A stretch of 64,000 nucleotides of DNA from Leptolyngbya sp. FACHB-321 (GCF_014695975.1 NZ_JACJPI010000067.1:1-64000), one strand, 5' to 3'; numbered from the stretch's first letter, positions 43,579-53,670 are shown. Translations and numbers: made by a program. Notes: generated by a model from the sequence alone, not told the origin.

Positions 43579-43910
43579 CGCTAAGCCATAACAGTTGAGG
43601 GTAGGTAAAATCGCCACGCAGTGCCCCTCGCTAAAGCAACACTGAGCAGGTTCTTATTTTAGTCGGAGAGCTTGACCATACAGGACGCTAAATCGGAAGC
43701 CAAATCCGTAGACACTCACATCTGGCACGGTTCTTAGCGCTGCTCTGTTCTTGATTGTCAGGCGAGCCTAAGCTGCTGGTCATGCTAACTAGGGGTTGAG
43801 TCGAGAAACGTGCGAGATGTGCGAAGCAATTCGTGAAATTGTCGAGGGAAGATGATTTGAAGGGAACTCTGTAAATACTACCGAAGTACTTATTCTAAAA
43901 GGAGAGAGTT

Positions 43911-45824
43911 ATGCCTCTGGTGATTGCTGAGCTTATCATGAAGATTGCTCCCGAACTGTTGCAACTGTTCGTTTCAGTAATAGTTCCCGTTGCAGGGCAG
44001 CTTTTGAAGTTCACGCTCCCAAGATTAGCAAGAATTCCTCTCTACCTCCGACTTCTTTGGACAATTTACCAGGATGATGAACTGAATGCAGAAGCTAGAA
44101 AATATTTAACAAGTGTGCTGTTGGTCTTAGGGAGTATTTTGACCTTTATTGTATATTCCTACATACCCTGGACAGGTGTACCTATAGTTGGGGCACTTAC
44201 AACTCCGATCGCAGGTATGGTAGCAGCAGTTGTTAGCTTAGTGTCTCTAGATTTTCTTGTTGCTGCGAATCGGGATTATTTGGTTAGCAAATATCCCGAA
44301 GAAGTTGGCTTGATTAGCCGAGATATTGATGACCTAACAGCGTTGATAGGAACTAAAGCTTGGAAAGAAACAATTCAACAAACTCAGGCTTTGTTGGATC
44401 GAATTAAAGAATCAGTCGATCCTAATGGTAAGTATGATGACGTTTTATCAGCTTTGATGAATGCCCTGATTTCTTACCTTGCCGATCCCGAATCTGATCC
44501 ATCACTACCACCAGATGAGATCAACCGCCGGATCGTAACAGAAGGATTACCTCCAGTTGCAAAAATCGGTGGCTCTATTGCAGAAGGATTAGTAGGTGGT
44601 GCAATTGCAGGAGCAGCAACTCAAGGCATTACAACTGCTACGTTTGTTCAAGCAGGTTTTTTAACTTCTATAAAAGCAGCAATTGGTATGGGTAGTGGCA
44701 TTGCAGTTGCACCGACTGCATTTATCGGTTTGACAGTCGCCCTTCCAATCGCGCTTACAGCTATCACGGGAGTTGGCATCATTTATGGTGCAAAGACCCT
44801 GCGAGATGAGGGTGAGAAGCGAAAATTAAGTGCATTCCTTGCTGACGTATTAATTTCTGCTTTACCTATGGCTTGGATAGATGGAAATTTCTCAATGGCA
44901 GAGCAAGATGTGTTCGAGAAACTGTTACTCAACTCCGCCATTAATGAGTCAGACCAACGACGAATTCGTGAAGTGATGAAGCAGCAGACAACCTTGGAAG
45001 AAGTCTTAAATAAAGGTCTTTTGAAGGAAGAGAATCCCCAGAAAGCCAAGATGAAATATCGATTGCTATTGTGTACTGCCTGGGAAATTGCGAAAGCGGA
45101 TGGTTCTATTACTTCAGATGAGATTAATTTGCATAACCGAATTGCAAAATTTGTAAATATTGCTGAGGAGGAAGTACATGAAATTCGTCGGTTAGTTTTG
45201 CTTAAGTCTGGAATAGACTTACATGATCGGATTTCAGTAGTACAAGGACATATTACTCAGCAATCGGTAGACGCGATTGTTAACTCAACCAACAAGAATC
45301 TGCTTCCAAGCAATAAAATAGGGTGGTTACCTTTGCCTAAAGACAATAGGAAGATCGATACTGTAGTTCATGATGCCGCAGGATCGGAATTACAAAAAGA
45401 ATGTCAAAGCCTTAATGGTTGTGATGTGGGAGAAGCTAAGCTTACTAAAGGATATAAACTTCCATCTCAATGGGTAATCCACACGGTTGTACCTACTTTA
45501 GGTGTAAGTGATCGTGGAGAACATGAACTGCTGGCTCAGTGCTATCGAAGTTGTTTGGCGGTGGCACATCAACAATCTGTTCGTACACTTGCTTTTCCGG
45601 CACTAGGAACTGGTAGGGGTAAATTTCCAGTAGATCAAGCGGCAAAGATTGCAATCAGTGAGGTTCAACAATTCCTGAATACGCATTTCAGCATTGAACA
45701 GGTCAAAATTGTTTGTTTAGATGAACATACCTATCAAGTGTATGTAGAGACAATCAAACAAGTGTTGGGTTCTAGTTCTACCAAACTTTTAAGCCCAGTT
45801 AGTAATGAAGCGGTAGCTGTCTAG
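43911..45824 (+). CDS. Membrane-TerB-macro domain protein
   Basis: 637 residues with a clear AAAGGAGAG upstream of the ATG. Two hydrophobic regions lie at about 65-120 and 220-295. A TerB-like helical domain follows (about 305-430; AWIDGNFSMAEQDVFEKLLL and AWEIAKADGSITSDEINLHN with repeated acidic sites). A macro domain ends the protein (about 440-620: VVQGHITQQSVDAIVNSTN, IDTVVHDAAG, AFPALGTGRGKFPVDQAAKI), which binds ADP-ribose or related nucleotides. TerB plus membrane anchoring recalls tellurite/phage-resistance systems. A stress or defence role is inferred; the combination is not one I know. Confidence 0.8.
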   Translation: MPLVIAELIMKIAPELLQLFVSVIVPVAGQLLKFTLPRLARIPLYLRLLWTIYQDDELNAEARKYLTSVLLVLGSILTFIVYSYIPWTGVPIVGALTTPIAGMVAAVVSLVSLDFLVAANRDYLVSKYPEEVGLISRDIDDLTALIGTKAWKETIQQTQALLDRIKESVDPNGKYDDVLSALMNALISYLADPESDPSLPPDEINRRIVTEGLPPVAKIGGSIAEGLVGGAIAGAATQGITTATFVQAGFLTSIKAAIGMGSGIAVAPTAFIGLTVALPIALTAITGVGIIYGAKTLRDEGEKRKLSAFLADVLISALPMAWIDGNFSMAEQDVFEKLLLNSAINESDQRRIREVMKQQTTLEEVLNKGLLKEENPQKAKMKYRLLLCTAWEIAKADGSITSDEINLHNRIAKFVNIAEEEVHEIRRLVLLKSGIDLHDRISVVQGHITQQSVDAIVNSTNKNLLPSNKIGWLPLPKDNRKIDTVVHDAAGSELQKECQSLNGCDVGEAKLTKGYKLPSQWVIHTVVPTLGVSDRGEHELLAQCYRSCLAVAHQQSVRTLAFPALGTGRGKFPVDQAAKIAISEVQQFLNTHFSIEQVKIVCLDEHTYQVYVETIKQVLGSSSTKLLSPVSNEAVAV

Positions 45825-46052
45825 TTATTGCGTATAGAATAAACCACCAAGTTATGGTCCTTGTGAAGCTGACAAGAGAGATTTGATTTCTCTTCAAGAA
45901 GATCGCGTTTTAACGGGCGATCGCTGCCCTCCAATAGCGATGCCGCTCACTCCCTAACCGTTTGCTTTAGAAACACATTGAAGAGCACGCACACACACAA
46001 GGCTATGCGAAAGCAGCAGGTTTTCGTTGACAGTGTCACCTAAGGTGAGTAC

Positions 46053-47143
46053 CTAGAAAAACGGCGGCAACTCTAGCTGTAACTGACTGTAGCTTCGCTC
46101 TATGGTGGGTTCTGTTAGATTGGACACCGTTAGTCCTAACAGCCTCACTTTGCGGCTGGGATCAAGGTGTGACTGCAGCAAGCTTGTAGCTAGACTGTAG
46201 AGCGTCGCGGCATCCCGCAACAGCCCTGTCACTGTCTGAGCACGAGTCATCTGCTGGTAGTCGGCGTACTTGACCTTGAGTGTCAGGGTATAGCCATAGC
46301 GCTGCTGTTTGTCCAGGCGGGTCGCTACTTCCCTAGCCAGCTTTGCCAGCGCCTCATCCATCGCTTCCAGCCCTTCCAGGTCTTCCGCAAAGGACTGCTT
46401 GGCTCCATCGACTTGCGAACCCTATGTGGGTTGACGGGGCGCTCGTCCTCAGCCCTGGCAACGCGGTAGTAATAGCTGCCTGTTTTACCAAAGTGTTGCA
46501 CCAGATCGGCTTCGGACCACTGCTTCAGGTCTACCCCCTTATGAATGCCGAGCGCCTGCATCTTTTGAGCTGTCGCCGCTCCCACGCCGTAGAATTTCGC
46601 GATTGGCAAGGCTTCCACTACTGCCTGCCCCTGCTCGGGCGCAATGAGGTAAAGTCCATCCGGCTTGTCTAACCCAGAGGCAAGCTTGGCGAGAAACTTG
46701 TTGTACGAAACTCCGGCGGAAGCCGTCAGTTGCGTTTCTGCCCGAATCGCTTGTTTAATGGCACGGGCGATCGCCATCGCGGAAGCAATACCGGGTTTGT
46801 TCAGGGTTACATCCAGGTAGGCTTCATCCAGCGAGAGCGGTTCCACTAAGTCGGTGTAGTGGTCGAAGATGGCTCGAATCTGCTGTGAGACAGCGCGGTA
46901 GACTTCAAACCGGGGTGAGGCAAAGAGCAGGTGCGGACACCGTTGCTGGGCAAGGCGTGAGGGTAAGGCGGAGTGAATGCCATAGGCGCGTGCTTCATAA
47001 CTGGCAGCGGCAACCACACCCCGTTGGTCCGGTCTACCGCCGACGACCAGAGGCTTGCCACGGTACTGCGGGTGGTCACGCTGCTCCACAGCGGCAAAGA
47101 AGGCATCCATGTCGATGTGGATGATTTTACGCGGCACCACCAT
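46053..47143 (-). pseudogene. dinB: DNA polymerase IV (DinB), frameshifted
   Basis: The N-terminal frame (ATG 47143) encodes a Y-family polymerase: IHIDMDAFFAAVEQRDHPQY, SYEARAYGIHSALPSRLAQQ, catalytic SLDEAYLDVT, and SAGVSYNKFLAKLASGLDKP. After RVRKS it runs into nonsense, while the next frame resumes with GAKQSFAEDLEGLEAMDEAL and the little-finger domain to 46053. One missing base near 46406 restores a normal protein of about 360 residues. Either a recent inactivation or a sequencing error; the rest is well conserved. Confidence 0.85.
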
Positions 47144-47501
47144 CGTGTCGTTAGGGGGGTTGCTTGCAGTTGGCGACTCCAGTTTAGCCGCTTACCTAGA
47201 CGGCTCGTAGGCATGACTGGCACAGTCGGACGACCGACAGCAGCAGTACTAGCCCACTACATTTAAGCTGGGTGCAACTGAGCGTCAAGCCTTGTGGAAA
47301 TGCGTGCATGAAACGCGGCTGGAGCGCTGTCACCGACACGATCGCTATTCCTGTAGCAGAGTTTGTGGCTGTCATCCCGCCAGGATCGCTGTTCTTTGGG
47401 CATCATTGGCTGCAAGCGTCTGCCATCCAACCATCGAGCAGCCTTCTGCTAGATGCAAGCGGCGGCTAACGGCAGTGCAGTTGAGCGGCAGCACTAGCGC
47501 T
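47144..47501. other. Intergenic region, nothing recognised
   Basis: 358 bases. Frames on both strands overlap and none shows recognisable features. Confidence 0.35.
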
Positions 47502-47891
47502 TTAATACCCGGACGAGGAAGACGTTTGAGTGCGGGGACCGGAGTTGTAGCCATAGTTGGAACCCGAATAAACAGAGCGCATGGTTGCGTTATAGCCAGG
47601 CGAAGAGTACACCGTAGTCGTCACGCCACCATTGACCCTTTTCACCACAGACCGAACTCCAGTGTGCGATCGCGACGAAGCGGGTCGGCTGTAGGCGGAA
47701 CGTGTTTGGGTCGCACGGCTAGCAGGCTGAGTGCGGCAGAGCGATTGTTTCAGGTCGATGACTTGCCCAGACGCAGTGGTCATGTAACAAGCGCTATCAG
47801 ACTCCACTGGTAAAGCCTCGGCACGCAAAGCAGTGAGCGTCATGGAGGCAAGTCCAACAGCGGCAGCGATCGACCAAAGATGGCAGTTCAT
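47502..47891 (-). CDS. Secreted hypothetical protein
   Basis: 129 residues with a signal peptide (MNCHLWSIAAAVGLASMTLT ... AEAL) and the pattern CYMTTASGQVIDLKQSLC, a two-cysteine motif I recall from many small exported cyanobacterial proteins. The remainder is Ser/Tyr/Gly-rich and disordered. Function unknown. Confidence 0.65.
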   Translation of the reverse strand: MNCHLWSIAAAVGLASMTLTALRAEALPVESDSACYMTTASGQVIDLKQSLCRTQPASRATQTRSAYSRPASSRSHTGVRSVVKRVNGGVTTTVYSSPGYNATMRSVYSGSNYGYNSGPRTQTSSSSGY

Positions 47892-47993
47892 GAAGGCAGT
47901 AGGTACAGGTGCTCTTCAACCATGCACCCACAGAACTGCTACCGCTAGTCTTACTGCGTAGCCTTCACGGAGTTTTCATTGACCTATGTTTAA

Positions 47994-48107
47994 ATGAGTA
48001 CGCGCTCACCTCCTTTACAAGCCACTGAAGCTGGGTATGCCCGCAAAGTAGCCGACTTCCTTGAAGCTGATGGCGATCTAGCCCCGCTCGCCATCAGTAT
48101 GGGCTGA
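47994..48107 (+). CDS. Possible 37-residue peptide
   Basis: ATG to TGA frame MSTRSPPLQATEAGYARKVA DFLEADGDLAPLAISMG, with balanced composition. No strong ribosome-binding site and no homologue known. The remaining gap 47892-48332 shows nothing else. Confidence 0.25.
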   Translation: MSTRSPPLQATEAGYARKVADFLEADGDLAPLAISMG

Positions 48108-48332
48108 ACATTGAAAAGCCATCGGTGCCACCAGCATCGGTAAAACCAGGGTTTGCTCCAGCACCGTGACATTCATTTTGCGAACACTGACGCAGCGGTT
48201 GGCTTCAGCGTCTGAAACCCCTTGTGCTGATTCAAAGGTCATTGACTAGTGTGGCAGGAGGTTGCTCCGCATTCATTAAAGTGCGAACAGCTATGCAAAT
48301 CAAACAACCAACGCTAAAAAGCGAGGAATTAC

Positions 48333-48941
48333 ATGCTGGACATCGCTAAAATCGGGCAGCTTGCCCAAGACTCTAGCCCTCAAGACCTTCACGCAGCTTG
48401 GGTTTGGCAGCAACAGTTTAATGCCTTCAATGGGCAAGAGATTATCACAGATCTCGCCCAGCAGCCTCAGTTATGGAGCAGCTTTTTCTTCATGGCAGCC
48501 AGCGATGGTTCTGCTCAGCAGGCTGGGAGCTTGGATCAAGTCATCGGGACACTGGTGGCAATGGCAATCCACCGTGCTGTCCCAGCGATCCAGAGTGCTC
48601 ATGATGCGCTTTACCCAGCCAACACTTTGTATATTTTGGCTGCCAAGCAGGACACAATTGTGGCTCAATTGGTGGCTCTGGGAGAGCAGTGGCGTGCTAA
48701 AGATGTAGCTGTCCATAGCGCCACTCAGTCTACAGGCGGTTACCCCTGTAGAGACGCTTTACAATTAGCGCTCAAAGGTGCTGCCTTGAGTGAAGACGGT
48801 GAGGCGCGGCAAGAGGCTGTTGTGCTTTCCTACTGCTGGTCTCACTACACCTTGTCCCGTCCTGTCGCGTCCAACGCTAAGCGCAAAGCTGTCTCTGGGC
48901 TTGCAGCCAACGGCAAGCACACGCAATTAACCTTGATCTAG
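48333..48941 (+). CDS. Hypothetical protein
   Basis: 202 residues, start ATG preceded by GAGGAAT. Helical and soluble (IGQLAQDSSPQDLHAAWVWQ; VIGTLVAMAIHRAVPAIQSA). A short Cys-containing turn (GGYPCRDALQLALKG) is the only notable feature. No family recognised. Confidence 0.5.
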   Translation: MLDIAKIGQLAQDSSPQDLHAAWVWQQQFNAFNGQEIITDLAQQPQLWSSFFFMAASDGSAQQAGSLDQVIGTLVAMAIHRAVPAIQSAHDALYPANTLYILAAKQDTIVAQLVALGEQWRAKDVAVHSATQSTGGYPCRDALQLALKGAALSEDGEARQEAVVLSYCWSHYTLSRPVASNAKRKAVSGLAANGKHTQLTLI

Positions 48942-49433
48942 ACACTGCTAGCAGCGAGGAGCGTAGCGATCGCTTGTAAAGGATAATTGGCATCCAAGGG
49001 CACGAAGAGTGCTTGACCCAGGGGGCACGGAAGGCTCCTACTCGCCTTTGTATAGCAGCGGGGTCAAAATGGTCGTTAAGGGTAACTGTCCCATTTTCGA
49101 TGCTTGGATTGTAAACAATAAGCAGGCTATACCAACGTAAAATCAGACTTTTTCGGTATCAACTATCCCGTTTACAGTCCAAGATGGAACAGTTCAAGCC
49201 AACAGATACCAAAACGAAGCAACCGCTAAAAGCTTTCATTCATAGGTCTTTCAGCCTTAACGATCACTTTTTGTCCGTTGCTATAACTAAGCCCGGTAGC
49301 GCGACCGCCAAAATCCTAGCTTTCAAAAAACTTTTACCAGATTTGTGCATAACGCGGTTAACTTGCCCGCAAGTTTTATTAGAGGAAGCAAATGCCTCCC
49401 TTCTACAAACTTGCCCCTACTTAAAGGAGTCAC
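48942..49433. other. Intergenic region
   Basis: An inverted repeat AAAATGG/CCCATTTT lies near 49067-49098. The plus frame from 49184 runs into the next gene in another frame and looks accidental. AAGGAG for the next gene is at about 49423. Confidence 0.4.
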
Positions 49434-49940
49434 ATGAAAACTTGGAACGCATTTCTTTTGGCTACAGCAGTAACCGCACTAGGTTTTGCGATAAAAACAG
49501 ACCCTGCTCAAGCTTTTTGCGTCTACAACAAAACCGATAAGCCTATTTATAGCGCTGTTCCTACCCTTGAAAACCTCCGGAATTTTTCTGTGGGAATCCC
49601 TGTAAATAATTCCTCTTGCTGCAATTGGAAAAATAAAGACTGTAATCCAACAAAGAAACAAAATGGCATTCTAGATGCAGAAGTACGTATAGAGTTTCCA
49701 AGAGACGCTCATTACTGTGGGAATCCCCGTAAAGATATGCTCGGTCGTCCAGAACCTAACTATCCAAGAGTCAAAATGCAAGGCGGCGGATACTTAACAG
49801 TTGTGAACAATCCTGCTTACAAAGGTGCTCCCCCAAAGACCTATTGGGACGTGAAAATTGGTGACTCAGGTTATCTTGTTCAGTCTTGGACTTATGATCA
49901 TAAACTTTTGGACACCTACCCTTGTACCCGAATAAGGTAA
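49434..49940 (+). CDS. Secreted cysteine-rich hypothetical protein
   Basis: 168 residues, ATG preceded by AAAGGAG. A signal peptide (MKTWNAFLLATAVTALGFAI) ends near AQA; the mature protein begins FCVYNKTDKPIYSAV and contains about six cysteines, including SSCCNWKNKDCNP. The fold suggests a small exported beta protein with disulphides. Function unknown; AT-richer than its neighbours. Confidence 0.65.
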   Translation: MKTWNAFLLATAVTALGFAIKTDPAQAFCVYNKTDKPIYSAVPTLENLRNFSVGIPVNNSSCCNWKNKDCNPTKKQNGILDAEVRIEFPRDAHYCGNPRKDMLGRPEPNYPRVKMQGGGYLTVVNNPAYKGAPPKTYWDVKIGDSGYLVQSWTYDHKLLDTYPCTRIR

Positions 49941-50012
49941 TAGCCTGATTGAAAACTCTTACATCAACAGGTAGCAGTATTCACCCTATTTCCTAACAAA
50001 CACTCTCCTAGT

Positions 50013-50273
50013 TTATAGCTTGGGGAGTTTGTTTTTATGGTGTGTGGTGGTAGGGGTTTGAGGTGGTGCGGGGTAGGGTAATAACTGGTTGGCATCCAGG
50101 TTTATGCATCCCGGCGCAACCTCGACAATGACATCTAACAGTTTGCTCGTAGGTACCTGGTAGCAGTACGGCAGCTTACCGCCAATGGCAACCAAGTCGT
50201 GCGTACTGGTGCTGTGTTTGCCGCTATCAAGGTCAAGGTTGAGTACTGCACTATTCGGCTGCATGGATGTCAC
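50013..50273 (-). CDS. Hypothetical protein
   Basis: 86 residues (MTSMQPNSAVLNLDLDSGKH ...), starting 16 bases after the stop of the upstream gene and thus possibly co-transcribed. The middle (LVAIGGKLPYCYQVPTSKLL DVIVEVAPGCI) reads as protein, the tail is proline-rich. No family recognised. Confidence 0.4.
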   Translation of the reverse strand: MTSMQPNSAVLNLDLDSGKHSTSTHDLVAIGGKLPYCYQVPTSKLLDVIVEVAPGCINLDANQLLPYPAPPQTPTTTHHKNKLPKL

Positions 50274-50288
50274 TGCCTGTTTAACGGC

Positions 50289-50732
50289 TTACTTGACTAC
50301 AGGGTGCCCCTTGGCAGCAACAGTCAAACGCTGATCGTCTCGCCAACCGCACACACAGTCCCAGTACACTCGTGCTGGCTCGGTTTGCAACAACGGCACT
50401 TCACAGTGCGGACAGCGTCCGGTGAACAGCGAGTGCCAGTCCAAGAGCGCGAGCTTCTGTTCCCTGTTCCAGCGATGCTCTGTGTTGATCACCAACTCAT
50501 CCCCGTAGTAGCTAGCACCATCGGGTTCCCATAAGCTCTTACCGCCATCGGCAACCCATTCCAGCGCCATGAACTCACGATGCTGATCAGCCGCAGCGGT
50601 ATCTTCTCGGAAGTCAGGGCAGCGATCGCTCTGCACACCAGTGGGATACACACTGCAACAAAGGTAAGGACTACCCGCATTGAACCAGCAGCGATCGCAC
50701 TCGGGCAGTTTTTGGAAGGCAGGATCAGTCAT
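50289..50732 (-). CDS. Hypothetical zinc-binding protein
   Basis: 147 residues from the ATG at 50732 (MTDPAFQKLPECDRCWFNAG); five residues longer if an upstream ATG is used. Cysteine clusters CDRC, CC, CPDF at the N-terminus and CPHC...CVCGW at the C-terminus suggest two metal sites. Its companion starts 16 bases after its stop. Function unknown. Confidence 0.6.
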   Translation of the reverse strand: MTDPAFQKLPECDRCWFNAGSPYLCCSVYPTGVQSDRCPDFREDTAAADQHREFMALEWVADGGKSLWEPDGASYYGDELVINTEHRWNREQKLALLDWHSLFTGRCPHCEVPLLQTEPARVYWDCVCGWRDDQRLTVAAKGHPVVK

Positions 50733-51150
50733 CGTCCTTAATTTCAAGCTGGTAGAGGCGCATAAAGGTATGTTCTGGCATCAACCAATTCAGGATGCCC
50801 ATGCAGACAGAGTAATCCTACCCGTTACGAAAAAGGCGTGTGTCTACCGAGCCTCCTTGCACCCTGTCTGAAAGTGTTCTTTGCCAATGTAGACAGCGGT
50901 TTGGCTCAGCCGTGAAGGGACATCATCAGCGAAGTGACCCTCTCTGATGAGAGAGAAATCATCAGCTTTGGCTGCTTTGCCTTGCGCCATCAGGCAGAGT
51001 GCTGCTCCCTTTTTCTCCTCCCTCTGCTTTGCCCAGGTTCTTGCTACAGGCAGGGACAAGTCAGCGGGTGCGCCTGTTAACTTAAGAACATCAAAAGAGT
51101 TTTTCAGCGCCCTTTTTCAGCGCACTCACTATTTAACCGGAGTTGACATT

Positions 51151-51426
51151 ATGAATATCTTGGCTTGGATAGTTTTAGGTTTGATTGCAGGCGCGATTGC
51201 CAAAGCGCTGTTTCCGGGTCATCAAGGTGGCGGCATCTTGGGCACCATGATTCTGGGTATTGTCGGTGCTTTTATCGGTGGTAGCCTCTTCAGCTTTTTG
51301 ACCACGGGTACCCTAGCGTTGACCTCAGCCGGGTTGAGCTTGGGCGGCATCTTAGTCGCAGTGCTGGGCGCCATTGTTGCGCTGTTCGTCTACTATGCTG
51401 TGACCCGTCGGAGCGCCTCCTACTAA
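51151..51426 (+). CDS. GlsB/YeaQ/YmgE family membrane protein
   Basis: 91 residues from the ATG at 51151 (MNILAWIVLGLIAGAIAKAL), with CCGGAG upstream. Three glycine-rich hydrophobic segments with the family motif PGHQGGGILGTMILGIVGAF. These small proteins are linked to envelope and stress responses, mechanism unknown. A strong terminator follows. Confidence 0.92.
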   Translation: MNILAWIVLGLIAGAIAKALFPGHQGGGILGTMILGIVGAFIGGSLFSFLTTGTLALTSAGLSLGGILVAVLGAIVALFVYYAVTRRSASY

Positions 51427-51461
51427 GCGTTGAAGTAAGCGACTAGCTTTAAATCATGATG

Positions 51462-51488
51462 AAGCCCCTGCACATGCAGGGGCTTTTT
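51462..51488 (+). terminator. Terminator after the YeaQ-family gene
   Basis: AAGCCCCTGC (51462-51471) pairs with GCAGGGGCTT (51476-51485), followed by a T run. 35 bases after the stop codon. Confidence 0.9.
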
Positions 51489-51834
51489 GCATAGCGATCG
51501 ATTTGGGGTCAGGAAGGCTGACTCCCACGGCGGTTGCGCGCATGAGGGTCAGCGGTGATTGAACATCTTGCTTGGACTTGGGAGTCCACTCCTTGAGCCT
51601 AGTGCGAGTCGAGGGGCACTTACGTCTTTCGCTAGTAGAGTCAAACAAGAAACAAGGCATTCCTTACGGCAGAAAACGTTGCTGTGGGTTTTCCACCCCT
51701 TGAGGGAGCTTTGTACTGACCCCTTTTGACGCTTCAACCAGCGCGGGAAGAATGCATACGGCTCTAAGCGCTCGCGCCATAAGTAGATAAAGCACGACCA
51801 GACTCGGTCGGTAAAGTTATGAGTGCCGCTGTCT

Positions 51835-52293
51835 TTAGAAATTCTTTGTTTGTAGGAGACAAGGTTGCTGATATTCGTTCGTAAACACAAAGGCTTCTAT
51901 CCGTCTAACAGCCTCGAACGCACTCAAAGCTAACTCGGTATAGGGACTGGCATAGTTAAGAGCCTGCTCCTCAACAGCACGGCGTTTCTTGCGGTTACTC
52001 GTGCGTTTGGTTGTACCAGTACGTCCTGTGCTCTCAAGGTCAAGCCATTTCACTTCCACTACAGCAAAACAGCCAGCGCCGTCCGTAAATACCAGATCTC
52101 CACGTCCTCGATCCGTGCGACCGGGTTCCACTTCCCATTCATCCTCAATCACATACGGGTAGTCGGGAAGGAACTAAGTGCTTCTGAGGACAAGTTGCCG
52201 TTTCAAAGCGTATTCACCACTGCCGTCCCAAGTACGACTCTCAAGGTAAGTCCGCAGGATCTGATTACGATGCTCAATTTCAAGTTGCTTCAC
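51835..52293 (-). pseudogene. PD-(D/E)xK-like nuclease domain protein with in-frame TAG
   Basis: From a GTG at 52293 the frame reads VKQLEIEHRNQILRTYLESR TWDG...LKRQLVLRST, then a TAG (52174-52176), then continues FLPDYPYVIEDEWEVEPGRT and on to a stop at 51835. The second part has RGDLVFTDGAGCFAVVEVKW (D...ExK), the core of a restriction-like nuclease fold, and RKKRRAVEEQALNYA. Both parts fit one family of about 150 residues. A single nonsense mutation or sequencing error splits it; recoding is possible but unproven. The stretch 51489-51834 shows nothing else. Confidence 0.6.
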
Positions 52294-52668
52294 GGTCTTT
52301 CAGGTAGGAATGCTAACAGGTGCTACTGATCACTTCATGACCCAAGGCGGTCTTTCCACAAAACCTCAAGCAGCGGCTCCGCTGAGTAGTTTTGAGGGCG
52401 CTGGAGCAGAAGCAGCTTCCCGATTGCATAGCCTGCCTGAGGCGCTTTAGCACTTTAGTACACTTGTTCTTTTAGTCGCTTTTAGGTAGACTGAGCCAGG
52501 TTAATGGGTTCTGTACCCCCGCGTATGAAAGCCTTCAATCAGGTTGAGGGCTTCTTTTTCTACGTTGAGTGAGCAGTAACTTCAGACCATATGGCGAGCG
52601 GTGGCAGACAAGCCGCAGCGGCATAAAGTCTTAAAGTATGATGGCTTCATGTCAGCCTAGAGGCGAAC
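52294..52668. other. Intergenic region with terminator hairpin
   Basis: Apart from the hairpin at 52528-52559 no gene or motif is seen. Confidence 0.4.
52528..52559 (+). terminator. Terminator-like hairpin
   Basis: AAAGCCTTCAA pairs with TTGAGGGCTT (one G-T pair) and is followed by CTTTTT. No plus-strand gene lies just upstream, so its transcript is unclear. Confidence 0.6.
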
Positions 52669-53121
52669 ATGACTCTGATTAACGTCCGTGTGATTGCCTT
52701 ACAGCGTCACACTTTGAGTGCTTTGGCAGCGGCTTGGAAGGGTGAGTGCTGGACTTCTGAGCGCTCACCAAACGGCTGGAGATGGGAGTTTGCGTTTCCT
52801 AGTCAGGCGCTAGCACAGCAATTTCTTGCCGCGTTACCGACTAGCTGTCAGGGTGTCTTAGCGGTACTGCCCTCACTGCAAGACCGACAAGAGCAGGAAG
52901 AACCAGCAGAACGACCGGAACAGAGGCAACTACCGAAGCTCTTTGAGTTCTTTGACTGGAGTGATCGCGCTGAGGCTGTGGGCTTTCGACTCTACAAATA
53001 TGGCACTCGTGGTTGTGCCCTGCGACGTGAAGCGGATGGTGAACTCATGGCAGATGACTTAGATTGGGAGCAAATGGCAACACTCATTGAGCAGTTGGAG
53101 GGCAAGGGCAACCAGCTTTAG
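52669..53121 (+). CDS. Hypothetical protein
   Basis: 150 residues (MTLINVRVIALQRHTLSALA ...). An alpha/beta N-terminal part (WTSERSPNGWRWEFAFPSQA) is joined by an acidic Glu/Gln linker (about 65-85) to a C-terminal part with FEFFDWSDRAEAVGFRLYKY. No family recognised. Confidence 0.5.
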   Translation: MTLINVRVIALQRHTLSALAAAWKGECWTSERSPNGWRWEFAFPSQALAQQFLAALPTSCQGVLAVLPSLQDRQEQEEPAERPEQRQLPKLFEFFDWSDRAEAVGFRLYKYGTRGCALRREADGELMADDLDWEQMATLIEQLEGKGNQL

Positions 53122-53238
53122 AGCGACTGGGCTGACTGTCATTTCATATCCCGAATTGCACAAGAGTCTTTCACCAGCCATAAGCAGTCCGGCTTGCGCT
53201 AATGTAGATGTGCTTGAGCAGCATTGGCGAGAGACAAG

Positions 53239-53436
53239 ATGAGTGACTTTGAACAGCTAGACCATGCCTGGGAGCAAGCAGAGCAGTCGCGCCATGCTGC
53301 CTTGCTACGTCAACTGAAAGCAGAGGTACGGGAGTTCCGGCGGCAAGCCCGTATTGCTGTTGCTCCCTCGCTACCTGTGCCCAAAGAGCAACCGCCTCAA
53401 CCAGATCCCGGTCTGGTCAAGCGAGTGCACTCTTAA
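53239..53436 (+). CDS. Small hypothetical protein
   Basis: 65 residues from the ATG at 53239 (MSDFEQLDHAWEQAEQSRHA); an earlier start at 53224 adds five. A charged helix (LRQLKAEVREFRRQARI) is followed by a proline-rich tail. Purines upstream (GAGAGACAAG) fit a ribosome-binding site. Function unknown. Confidence 0.5.
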   Translation: MSDFEQLDHAWEQAEQSRHAALLRQLKAEVREFRRQARIAVAPSLPVPKEQPPQPDPGLVKRVHS

Positions 53437-53670
53437 AAGCCCCGTGCGGGACTGAACGTTGCTGAGCCTGAGCGCGGCTCCACCACTCAAGCTGGAGCAG
53501 GCTGCTGCCCCACTGACACTTTTCATCCGTGTGCTAACTTCACCTGACTCTGGCAGGCGCTTTGTCGTTGATTCATTGCCAGAAAGAACAATTCAGGCAC
53601 AGGCTTTCACATCAGACAGCGCTGAGTGGTGCTCTCATGCGAGGCGTGCGCTCTTATGAGGCAGGCAATG

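Noticed and set aside
47272-47469. Plus-strand 65-residue frame upstream of dinB
   Set aside because: No homologue, no good start context; opposite frame equally long.
49184-49540. Plus-strand 118-residue frame before the cysteine-rich secreted gene
   Set aside because: It overlaps the start of a gene with a clear ribosome-binding site and signal peptide.
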